Below are positions 55,000 to 64,000 of a stretch of DNA of 64,000 nucleotides, one piece after another. Position 1 is the stretch's first letter, and every line of letters starts with the position of its first letter. Made by a program: the position numbers and the translations under genes. The DNA is from Hordeum vulgare subsp. vulgare (lineage: Eukaryota > Streptophyta > Magnoliopsida > Poales > Poaceae). The stretch spans positions 649,811,387 through 649,875,386 of the forward strand of contig NC_058519.1 in the NCBI RefSeq assembly GCF_904849725.1. Reading direction: 5' to 3'. The notes under the pieces were generated by a model. That model saw only the letters and a program-made list of their open reading frames with translations, had not been told where the DNA came from and searched no databases.

Positions 55000-56193
55000 C
55001 TAATAGAAACCTGATTGCAATACCTTATGAGCAGTTCTATCTCCAGCATGGTGTCCTCCGTAGGCTTCGGAATGACACTTCTGCAGGATCTGTCCCTGTT
55101 CATGTTCAGGCACACAACGTCTAATAACACCATCTACTCCTTCCTTATAAAGGTGAGGATCATCCCAAAAGTAGTGTCTCAAATCAAAGAAGAATTTCTT
55201 CTTTTGCTGGTAGGTGAAACTGGGTGGTATGTATTTGGCTACGATATAATTTGCGTAATTAGCATACCATGGTGCACTATGTGAAGTGCGGATGACATTT
55301 AATTGCTCATGAGGAAAGCTATCATCAATAGGTTGTGGGTCATCAAGGACATTCTCTAGCCTGGACAAGTTATCTGCTACAGGGTTATCAGCACCCTTTC
55401 GGTCAATGACGTGCAAATCAAATTCCTGTAGCAGTAGAACCCATCTGATTAGCCTAGGCTTAGCGCCCTTCTTCTCCATAAGGTACTTAATAGCAGCATG
55501 ATCAGAGTGAATAGTGACTTTGGAGTCAACTATATAAGATCTGAACTTTTCACATGCAAACACGACTCCTAAAAACTCCTTTTCTGTAGTGGCATAGTTT
55601 CTTTGGGCACTGTCTAGAGTTTTACTAGCGTAGTGAATAGCATTCAACTTCTTGTCAACTCTTTGTCCTAGAACAGCACCAACAGCATAATCACTAGCGT
55701 CGCACATGATTTCAAAGGGCAAGTTCCAGTCAAGTGGTTGAACAATAGGTGCGGTTATCAAAGCCTTCTTAAGTATTTTGAAAGCTTCCTCACAATCCTC
55801 ATCAAAAACAAAAAGAACATCCTTCTGCAAGAGGTTGGTAAGAGGCCTAGAAATCTTAGAGAAGTCTTTAATGAACCTTCTATAGAAACCAGCATGACCT
55901 AGGAAGCTTCGTATACTTCTGATATCTGTGGGGCAAGGCATTTTCTCAATTGCATCAACCTTAGCCTTATCAACTTCAATGCCTCTTTCAGAAATTTTGT
56001 GTCCTAAGACGATGCCTTCATTAACCATAAAGTGGCACTTCTCCCAATTCAAGACCAGGTTGGTATCTTTGCATCTCTGTAAGACTCGATTAAGGTTGCT
56101 GAGGCAATCATCGAAGGAAGACCCGTAAACAGAGAAGTCATCCATGAAAACCTCGACAATCTTTTCACAAAAGTCACAGAATATAGCAATCAT
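55000..56193 (-). pseudogene. W2 reverse transcriptase C-terminal half and RNase H
   Basis: A 397-codon frame from [17 protein letters not shown] (FMDD catalytic motif) through the palm end ([19 protein letters not shown]) that W1 lacks, the thumb, and RNase H ([41 protein letters not shown]), to the integrase zinc region ([17 protein letters not shown]). It ends at the GFY-stop codon. This segment is intact, unlike its W1 equivalent. Confidence 0.9.
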
Positions 56194-57684
56194 TCATCTT
56201 TGAAGGGTGGCAGGTGCATTACATAAGCCAAAAGGCATACGTCTATAAGAAAAGGTACCGAAGGGGCAGGTGAAAGTGGTTTTCTCCTGATCAGATTGTG
56301 CAACAGGTATTTGTGAGAAACCTGAATAACCGTCAAGAAAGCAGAAGTGTGTGTGTTTGGATAGCCTTTGTAGCATTTTGTCGATAAACTACAAAGGATA
56401 ATGGTCTTTCCTGGTTGCCTTGTTCAGTTTCCGGAAGTCTATCACCATCCTATAGCCAGTAATAATCCTTTGTGGGATTAATTCATTCTTATCATTAGGA
56501 ACGACGGTGATACCTCCCTTCTTAGGTACGCAATGTTTGTCAGGTATGAATGCAACAGGATAAATTATTCCTGCTTCCAGAAGCTTTAATATTTCTTTTC
56601 TCACGACCTCTTTCATCTTAGGATTCAATCTCCTTTGATGATCAGCAACTGGTTTGAAGTCAGGATCAGTTTTAATCTAGTGCTGACATAGAGTGGGACT
56701 AATACCCTTAAGTTCATCAAGAGTATATCCAATAGCAGCACGGTGCTTCCTGAGAGTTTTTAGTAACTTCTTTTCTTCATGCTCTGAGAGGAGAGCACTA
56801 ATAATAACATGATATATCTCCTTCCCATCAAGATAGGCATACTTAAGAGTATCGGTCAACTGTTTAAGCTCGAACACAGGATCACCCTTTGGTGGGGGAG
56901 GATCCCCAAGCAGTTCAACAGGCAGATTATTCTTGAGAATAGGATATTGTTCTAAGACAATTTTATCTATCTCATCTCTTTCATCCATATGCATATCATT
57001 TTCATACTCAAGCAGATATTGCCCTAAAGGATCCGTAGGAGGTACGACAATAGAGGCAAGAGCAATGATTTCATCCCTACCAGACGACTCTTTCTCATGG
57101 GGTTGTCTTCCAAACTTGGAGAAGTTAAATTCATGAGACACACCCTCGAAACTAAAATTGACGGTCTGCTTAATGCAATCAATGTGAGTATTGACAGTCT
57201 TGAGAAAGGGCCTACCAAATATGATGGGACAAAAGTTATCTTGTGAAGTAGCAAGGACGAGGAAATAAGTAGGATACTTCGTCTTACCACACATGACTTC
57301 TACGTCTCTCACAATTCCCAAAGGGCAGATAGTGTCTCTATTAGCTAGCGTAATAGTGACATCAATGGGTTCTAACTCAGCACGTGCAATCTCATCTTTG
57401 ATTTCATCATATAGGGAACGGGGTATTGCACTATCACTAGCACCCATATCACATAAACCATGGTAACAGTGATCTCCTATCTTGACAGAAACAACGGACA
57501 TGCCAACTACAGGTCCGTATTTGTCTTTCACGTGAGGTTTAGCAATTCTAGCGGAGTCCTCATAGAATTTGATAACATGCCCGTATATGTCTTCGGCTAA
57601 GAGATCTTTGATAATAGCAACACTAGGTTCAACTCTAATTTCCTCAGGGGGTGCAAGTGGTCTAATGTAACCCCTACGTATCAC
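56194..57684 (-). pseudogene. W2 protease and reverse transcriptase N-terminal half
   Basis: Frame 56677-57684 has the retropepsin region (HGLCDMGASDSAIPR) and the linker to RT. It ends at an amber codon after LCQH, where the W1 frame reads on with K. Frames 56389-56628 and 56194-56376 continue RT (VIDFRKLNKATRKDHYPL; FCFLDGYSGFSQIPV; MPFGLCNAPATLQR), separated by a stop near 56388. The HSDWVS segment present in W1 RT near 14483 is replaced by a shorter unrelated string here (near 56540), a local rearrangement. Confidence 0.87.
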
Positions 57685-58235
57685 AGTTGGAGCTTTAGAA
57701 TAATCCTTTTTCCTTGCAGGGTAAGGTGGTTTCTCAACGTAGGCACAAGGAACAACAGGATCACTAAAAGCAATGACTTTCTCCTCAACTAGATTGGTTT
57801 TGGCTATGTTGACTTCTACAGGGGGATGATATTTAAACCACTTCTCTTTGGGAAGATCAACATGAGCAGCAAAAGATTCACATAGAGAAGCTACTATCTC
57901 AGAGTCAAGTCCATACTTAGTGCTAAAATCTCTAGAAGTGTTTGTCTCAACAAAAGATTTAACTCAATCAAACTGGAAATTCATACCTCACTCCTTACCT
58001 TCTTCCAGCTCCCAATCTTCAAAGTTACGTTTGATTCTTTCTAGTAAATTCCACTTGTGGTCAATATCCTTCTTCATAAAAGAACCGGTACAAGAAGTGT
58101 CAAGCATGGTACGATCTTCATGAGAAAGCCGAGCATAAAAGTTTTGAGTGATAATTTCTCTCGAGAGCTCATGATTGGGGCATGAATATAACATTGATTG
58201 AAGCCTCTCCCAAGCTTGAGCTATGCTTTCCCTGT
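57685..58235 (-). pseudogene. W2 gag remnant
   Basis: The frame 57988-58235 contains ESIAQAWERLQSMLYSCPNHEL and FYARLSHEDRTMLDTSCTGSFMKKDIDHKWNLLERIK, matching W1 gag. The rest towards protease is frameshifted. N2 begins at 58236, so the gag N-terminus is missing. Confidence 0.85.
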
Positions 58236-58703
58236 TGATATGTCTCAAACGTATATATTATTTTTTATGGTTTCACGTTGTTATCTTGTCAACTTTGGAT
58301 GTTTTGTTTACCTTTTATATCTTTTTTGGGACTAACTTATTAATTCAGTGCCAAGTGCCAGTTCCTGTTTTTTCGGTGTTTTTTACTCTTTTCAGATCTG
58401 ATTTTGGAACGGAGTCCAAACGGAATAAAATCCCCAAAATGATTTTTTCCAGAACGGAAGAAAATCGGGAGGCTTGAGGGCCAAGCAAGTGGGCCCATAG
58501 GGAGTTCACAAGCCATGTTGCCGCGGCCAGAGGGGAGGCCGCGACAACCAAGCTTGTGGCCTACCTGGCGATGATCCCATGCCCTAGGTCTTTGGCCTAT
58601 AAATTCCCTAAAAATCCAGAGAAAATCAGGGCGTCCACGAAAACACTTTTCCGCTGCCGCAAGCTTCCGTTTCCGCGAGATCTCATCTGGAGACCCTTCC
58701 GGG
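58236..58703 (+). repeat. N2 left LTR remnant
   Basis: It starts TGATATGTCTCAAACG and matches the reverse complement of the right end of the N1 LTRs up to agacccttccggg. It includes the GC-rich stem-loop at 58507-58559, with arms cacaagccatgttgccgcgg and ccgcgacaaccaagcttgtg. Confidence 0.88.
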
Positions 58704-61162
58704 CGTTCACGAAAAGATTTTTCATTTTTTTCTGTAAGAGCTTTTGAGTTGATTCTTTTTGCTGCTGATTGCTACGCAAATGCTTCAGACTGTCGTAAGT
58801 TTTCAGAATTTTTGAAGTACTAGAAGTATACGAAGTATACAGATTGCTACAGACTGGTCTGCTGTTAACAGATTATGTTTTTGTTGTGTTGGTTACTTAT
58901 TTTGATGAAACTATGGATAGTATCAGGGGGTATTAGCCATGGAAGATTGAAAATACAGTAACCCAACATCAACATAAGTAGAATTCAAGTTTGCTACAGT
59001 ACCTAAGGAAGTGGTGGTTTGCTTTCTTATACTAATGTTATCACGAGTTTCTGTTTAATTTTCGTGTTGTGAAGTTTTCAAGTTTTGGGTGAAGTTCTTA
59101 TGGACAAAAAGAAAAAGAGTGGGAAGAGCTCAAGCTTGGGGATGTCCAAGGCACCCCAAGATGATTCAAGGATGTCGTAAAAGCCTAAGCTTGGGGATGC
59201 CCCGGGAAGGCATCCCCTCTTTCGTCTTCAATCCATCGGTAACGTTACTTGGGGCTATATTTTTATTCACCACATGTTATGTGTTTTGCTTGGAGTATCT
59301 TTTATCGTAGGAGTCTTTTATTTTTGTTGTGTCACAATAATCCTTGCTGCACACCTAGAGAGAGAGACATGCACTCACCGTTATTTTGTTGAGCTTCACT
59401 TATATCCTTTGGTTAGACAATTCAGCGCACATGTGCTTCACTTATATCTTTTGAGCTGGTTGATTTTGCTCCATGTGCTTCACTTATATCTTTTAGAGCA
59501 CGGCGGTGCGTGGCTTGGTAGTTGATCTATGCTTTGAAAGTAGTCTCAAAAGGGGTAGTTATCCGAAGGGATATGAAAACTTCCACCTTCATGTGCATTG
59601 AATAGTTAGCAAAGTTAGACTCATCTCAACTAGTTTTGAGTTGTGGTTATGTTAATATTGAAGTTATATTAGTAAGGTGTTGTGGATCTAGAAATACTTG
59701 CGTTGAAGTTAGTGATTGTCATAGCATGCACGTATGGTGAACCGCTATGTGATGAAGTCTGAGCATGATTAGTCTATTGATTGTCATCCTATGTGTGGCG
59801 GTCGGGATTGCGCGATGGTTTATACCTACCAACCCTTCTCCTAGGAGTATGCGTTGAATGCTTTGTTTCGATTACTAATAAAACTTTTGCAACAAGTATA
59901 TGAGTTCTTCATGACTAATGTTGATTCCATGGTTTATATGAACTTTCACCTTCCACCATCACTATCTTCTTTAGCACCGTGCAACTTGTGTCGGTGCATA
60001 AAACCCACCATTAGCCTCCCTCAAAACAGCCACCATACCTACCTACTATGGCTTTTTCAAAGTCATTCCGAGATATTTTGCCATGCAACTACCACCATGA
60101 CATGTGCCACCACGTCTGCATTGCCATTGCATGATCGTAAGATAGCTAGCATGATGTTTCCATTAATGTCCATGCCATGCTAGATCATTATCACGGTACA
60201 CTACCGAAGGCATTCCATATAGAGTCATCGTTGCTCTAAGTTTTGAGTTGGAAGTGTATTGATCATCATTGATGGAGCATTGTCCCATGTGAGGAAATAA
60301 AATAGGCCAAAGATTCCCACCACAAAAAAGAGGCCAAAGAGCCCATCCAAAAAAAATGAGAGAAAAAGAGAGAAGGGACAATGCTACCACTTTTCCACAG
60401 TTGTGCAACGCTACCACTTTTCCACACTTGTGCATATTAAGCACCATGATATTCATGATTGAGTCTCTCGTTTTGTCACCACCATATAGCTAGTAGGAAA
60501 CTTTCATTATATAACTTGGCTTGTATATTCCGATGATAGGCTTCCTCAAAATTGCCTTAGGTCTTCGTGAGCAAGCAAGTTGGATGCACACCCACTAGTT
60601 TTCTTTAAGAGCTTTCACTTACTCTTAGCTCTAGTGCGTCATTTGTATGGCAATACCTACTCATTCACATTGATATCTATTGATGAGCATCTCCGCAGCT
60701 CATTGATATGCCTAGTTAAAGTGACCATCTTCTCCTTGTTTTTCTTGCAACCTCCACCACACTCCACACCACTAATAGTGCTAAAACCATGGCTCACGCT
60801 CATGTATTGCGTGAGAGTTGAAAAAGTTTGAGAAAGTAAAGGTGTGAAAACAATTACTTAGCCAATACCGGGGTTGTGCATGATTTAAATTCGTTGTGCA
60901 ATGATGATAGAGCACAACCAGACTATATGATTTTGTAGGGATAACTTTCTTTTGGCCTTTTTATTTTGAAAGTTCATGATTACTTTGCTAGTTTGCTTGA
61001 AGTAATATTGTTTCCACGTCAATAGCAAGCTATTGTTTTGAATCTAATGGATCTGAACATTCATGTCACATAAGAGGAGTTACAAAGGACATCTATGCTA
61101 GGTAGCATGAAAGCATCAAAAATTCATTCTTTATCACTTCCCTACTCGAGGACGAGCAGGAG
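58704..61162 (+). other. N2 internal noncoding region
   Basis: Homologous to N1 25950-28390 in reverse orientation, with short open frames only. Polypurine-like strings aagcttggggatg occur near 59136 and 59188. Confidence 0.75.
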
Positions 61163-61179
61163 TTAAGCTTGGGGATGCT
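61163..61179 (+). other. N2 polypurine tract
   Basis: TTAAGCTTGGGGATGCT immediately before the LTR start TGATACATCTC; identical to the N1 tract. Confidence 0.88.
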
Positions 61180-61646
61180 TGATACATCTCAAACGTATCT
61201 ATAACTTTTGATGGTTTCACGTTGTTATCTTGTCAACTTTGGATGTTTTGTTTACCTTTTATATCTTTTTTGGGACTAACTTATTAACTCAGTGCCAAGT
61301 GCCAGTTCATGTTTTTTCTGTGTTTTTGAATCTTTTCAGATCTGGTTTTGGAACGGAGTCCAAACGGAATAAAATCCCCAAAATGATTTTTTCCAGAATG
61401 GAAAAGATCGGGAGGCTTGAGGGCCAAGCAAGTGGGCCCACAGGGAGTCCACAAGCCCTGTTGCCGCGGCCAGGGGGAGGCCGCGGCAACCAAGCTTGTG
61501 GCCTCCGTGGCGCTCCCCTGCCCTAGGTCTTTGGCCTATAAATTCCCTAAAAATCCAGAACAAATCAGGGAGTCCACGAAAACACTTTTCCGCCGCCGCA
61601 AGCTTCCGTTTCCGCGAGATCTCATCTCGAGACCCTTCCCGGTGCG
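61180..61646 (+). repeat. N2 right LTR, cut by S
   Basis: Matches 58236-58703 closely and contains a stem-loop at 61449-61501 with arms ccacaagccctgttgccgcg and cgcggcaaccaagcttgtgg. It ends at gacccttcccggtgcg, where the S LTR begins. Confidence 0.88.
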
Positions 61647-62494
61647 TGATACTTCTCCAACGTATCTACTTTTCCAAACCCTTTTGCCCTTGTTTTGGAC
61701 TATAATTTGCATGATTTGAATGGAACTAACCTGGACTGACGTTGTTTTCAGCAGAATTGCCTTGGTGTTATTTTTGTGCAGAAATCAAAGTTCCCCAAAC
61801 GTCCTGAAAATTTACGGGGAGCAGTTTTGGAAAATATCAAAAATATCTGCGCCAAGTTCCACCTCAGGGGGTGGGCCAGTGGGCCACAAGCCCCTGCTCC
61901 GCCACCACCCCCCTGGTGGTGGTGGGCAGGCTTGTGGGGCCCACTGGCACCTGCCGCCCCCAACTCCAGCTCTATAAGTTGTCTTTCGTCCCAAAAAAAA
62001 TAAAAAGAGAAGTTTTCGTCGCGTTTTCGATACGGAGGCGCCGCCACCTCCTATTCTTCATCTGGAGGGCAGATCTAGAGTCCGTCTTGGGCTCCGGAGA
62101 GGGGAAATCATCGCCATCGTCATCATCAACCTTCTTCCCTCTCCAATTGCATGAAGCTCTTCGTCGTTCATGAGTAATCTATTCGTAGGCTCGCTGGGCG
62201 GTAATGAGTAGGATGTGATCTATCATGTAATCGAGTTAGTTTTGATGGGGATTGATCTCTAGTATCCACTATGTTCTGAGATTTGATGTTGCTACTACTT
62301 TGCTATGCTTAATGCTTGTCACTAGGGCCCGAGTGCCATGATTTCAGATCTGAAATTATTATGTTGTCACCAATATATGTGTGTTTTAGATCCGAACTTG
62401 CAAGTTGTAGTTACCTACTATGTGTTATGATCCGGTAACCCCAGAGTGACAATAACCGGAACCACTCCCGGTGATGATCATAGTTTGAGGAGTT
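61647..62494 (+). mobile_element. S: partial LTR of a third Athila-like family
   Basis: It starts TGATACTTCTCCAACGTATC and runs 848 bp of LTR-like sequence (caaacccttttgcccttgttttgg, cctggactgacgttg, gttctgagatttgatgttgc, ggaaccactcccggtgatg). I recognise this style from Triticeae Sabrina-type LTRs. It is cut by F2 at 62495. No matching second LTR or internal region is in the window. Confidence 0.8.
61871..61955. repeat. GC-rich stem-loop in S LTR
   Basis: Outer arms gtgggccagtgggccacaag and cttgtggggcccactggcac pair, and an inner stem of ccaccaccccc with ggtggtggtgggc closes it. The CACAAGC/GCTTGTG feet are the same as in the W and N stem-loops. Confidence 0.85.
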
Positions 62495-63030
62495 TGATGG
62501 GGTTATAGTCCCAGGGTAGGGTCATAGGTCTGCCCTATAGGTCCTACCCAAGGACTACCCTTCATAGAGGACAAGACCCTTAGACAGTTCCGACTGAACT
62601 AAAGACGCCCCCATCATCCAGTCGGCGACGATCCACTCGGAGCATATCTAATGTACCGACTGGAATCCACTCTGTACGTCGTAACTTCCCAGGAGGGCAA
62701 CGGTCATACGTTTTCATACACCATAACTAGCATTGAAGGCTTACGTTACCAGTAACGCCAGCCTTTAATCGCCACTATTCCACCCCTGTCCACCGGGCCA
62801 TTATGAAGGGCAGCACACTCTATATAAGCCGCCCTTCACCACTGGTACAGGGGTTGGCACTTGTTGTAATCCCCTAATACACTCGACACAAAGCTCTCGA
62901 GAGCACTGAGACGTAGGGCTTTTATCTCCACCGTAGAGGGGCCTGAACTTATACATCCTCGCCGTAGCTAAGGCTCTGCCCATATACTTTCGTACCCCGT
63001 ACTTCTACTGTCAGACTTATACCCACGACA
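62495..63030 (+). repeat. F2 5' LTR
   Basis: 536 bp from TGATGGGGTTATAG to ACCCACGACA. A TATA box tatataag is at 62821-62828, so transcription probably starts near 62850. It is homologous to F1 47023-47554. Confidence 0.93.
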
Positions 63031-63050
63031 GTTGGCGCCCACCGTGGGGC
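63031..63050 (+). other. F2 primer binding site
   Basis: GTTGGCGCCCACCGTGGGGC starts directly at the end of the LTR, the usual place for minus-strand priming by a tRNA. TGGCGCC is the commonest start of such sites in grass Gypsy elements. Confidence 0.82.
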
Positions 63051-63097
63051 AGGCGTCTAAGCGACTTCCGGCGAGTTTGCAATTTCATCTTTTCGTC

Positions 63098-64000
63098 ATG
63101 TCATCCGGCGGAGATCTGCGCATGGGTCATGAGATCCTCTTTGGTGCACTCTCCTTCATCGCCGACGATTCGGCATGGCATCAGGATGCACCCCTCGACA
63201 ACGAGACGCCTCCGAGTCGTGGAGCTACGCAATTCCATGCCAGTTCCTGCGGCGCTCTTCTTCTCCAGCCATCGACCGCGGTGTCGATCTTCGTCCCCGT
63301 CACGCGCCGCAACAAGCAATCCGGTCGCTCGCAGCTCCAGCGTTGGGTGCGACACGCCCTAGCGCGACAGAACATGTCCTCTCAAGTGGCAGTGCTCGAA
63401 TCGGTTGTGGTCCCGCCGTCATCCCAGTGCTTGGAGTCAGTTCCGACTGAACTACCTTCCGAGTATCAGGGTCACGGGCCTATAGCCGAAGTACTCATGG
63501 CCGATTCCCACAAAAGTCCCCTCGAGACTGGTCGGAACGAGCGTGAGTTCGGAGAATCATCCGGTGCTCGTCGTGAGAACCTTCGCTCTTCCAGTCGACG
63601 CACTCGCTAGAGCAACGTCGAGGTGTTCCGTACACCCATCCTCAACTTGGCTGCAGCCGCCAAGATCGCCGATTCTGTCCAGCCGACTGATTCGTAGGCT
63701 GCTAGAGGAATCGAGCAGATCCGTGCCTTGTTACATATGGCGCAACAGCAAAACTCGGCGGTCTCCCAATCGCACAACAAGATCCACAACAGTTCCGTTC
63801 AAGCGAACACACATCGGTCGGTTTTCAGTCCCGGCTCTCACCAGCGACACAGAAGGGGCAGCCGTTCCAGGGACCGGAGTCGGAATTCGCTTTCCATTCG
63901 GACTCATCTCGAAGATCGTCGCCGTTCGCGTACTCCTCCGCGGAGCGGGCCTTACGGACCCCGGCATTACGATGATCATCGTTCGGGTAGTGGCGCGTGT
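63098..64000 (+). pseudogene. F2 gag, N-terminal part
   Basis: The start ATG at 63098 begins MSSGGDLRMGHEILFGALSF, as in F1. The frame stays open to an amber codon at 63608 (after SSSRRTR, where F1 reads on with HQSNVEVF), continues NVEVFRTPILNLAAAAKIAD and meets another stop at 63695-63697 after QPTDS. F1 has a stop at this second codon too. Beyond it comes the basic Arg/Ser-rich spacer (HRRGSRSRDRSRNS-like) up to the window end. The first 170 codons are better preserved than in F1. Confidence 0.85.

Larger units (their letters stand above)
50153..58235 (-). mobile_element. element W2: Athila-like retrotransposon, 5' part missing
   Basis: A second copy of the W family. Reading on the minus strand: gag start cut at 58235 by N2, then gag, protease, RT, RNase H, integrase, post-integrase ORF, 3' region, polypurine-like tract and 3' LTR 50153-51678. 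The 5' LTR is not in the window; if N2 is an insertion it should lie further right. Colinear with W1 throughout except the post-integrase ORF. Several stops and frameshifts inactivate it. Confidence 0.92.
58236..61646 (+). mobile_element. element N2: deleted copy of the N family, plus orientation
   Basis: The element starts with an N-type LTR (58236-58703) that breaks off after 468 bp into internal sequence homologous to N1 (N1 about 28390 back to 25950), runs to a polypurine tract at 61163-61179, and enters a second LTR (61180-61646) that also stops after 467 bp where S begins. Compared with N1 about 1.15 kb of LTR plus the primer site and the 236-codon ORF are missing. It inserted into W2 gag; the pentamer before it is cctgt. 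Confidence 0.88.
62495..64000 (+). mobile_element. element F2: second F-family copy, runs off the window
   Basis: LTR 62495-63030, primer binding site 63031-63050 and gag start 63098, in plus orientation, closely matching F1 in reverse. The pentamer before it, gagtt, should be one target duplication copy. The element continues beyond 64000. Confidence 0.9.

Overview
This window looks like intergenic DNA from a large grass genome, most likely a Triticeae species (wheat, Aegilops, barley or a relative). Almost every base can be assigned to long terminal repeat (LTR) retrotransposons of the Ty3/Gypsy superfamily and to CACTA DNA transposons, nested inside one another. I see no intact host gene, no rRNA or tRNA gene and no CRISPR array. 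Family names are from memory and were not searched; I use local labels. W = Athila-like element with 1.5-kb LTRs (resembles WHAM/Sabrina). N = non-autonomous element with 1.6-kb LTRs. H and F = Tat-lineage-like elements carrying an antisense gene. S = an LTR fragment of a third Athila-like family. Region by region: 1-5175 is probably the inside and right end of a CACTA element (CACTA-A), with a possible captured two-exon fragment near 1.8-2.2 kb and a GC-rich island with a 22-G run near 4.4 kb. 5176-5298 is another CACTA-type end. 5299-5929 is unassigned. H runs from 5930 to 34122 on the minus strand. W1 (8031-18218, target duplication TGCAC) sits in its antisense gene, and N1 (24315-31192) sits in its RNase H coding region. 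H is cut at gag by an N-like LTR (N3, 34123-34792), which is cut by CACTA-B (34793-35483 and 47555-50152). CACTA-B is split by F1 (35484-47554, target duplication GAGCA). A second W copy (W2, 50153-58235) follows, then N2 (58236-61646), S (61647-62494) and a second F copy (F2, 62495 to the window end). How the parts work: in W, F and H the minus-strand (F2: plus-strand) order is 5' LTR, primer binding site, gag, protease, reverse transcriptase, RNase H, integrase, long 3' region, polypurine tract, 3' LTR. All polyproteins are broken by stops, frameshifts or deletions. H and F each carry a spliced gene on the opposite strand between integrase and the 3' LTR. It encodes a domain I recognise as the grass 'putative gypsy type transposon' (Transposase_28) domain, then acidic and Pro/Ala-rich segments, a coiled coil and a conserved C-terminal domain. 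N has no pol but has W-like priming signals, so it probably moves with borrowed enzymes. The observations I rate highest are these. (1) A stem-loop with constant feet (CCACAAGC and GCTTGTGG) but differing, still complementary arms recurs in the LTRs of three families, and in W1 and W2 the LTR copy matches an internal copy of the same element. (2) Copies of each family's own polypurine tract recur inside the elements. (3) The ORF after integrase in W1 and W2 is a different sequence between conserved flanks. (4) Stop codons are shared at the same codon in independent copies.
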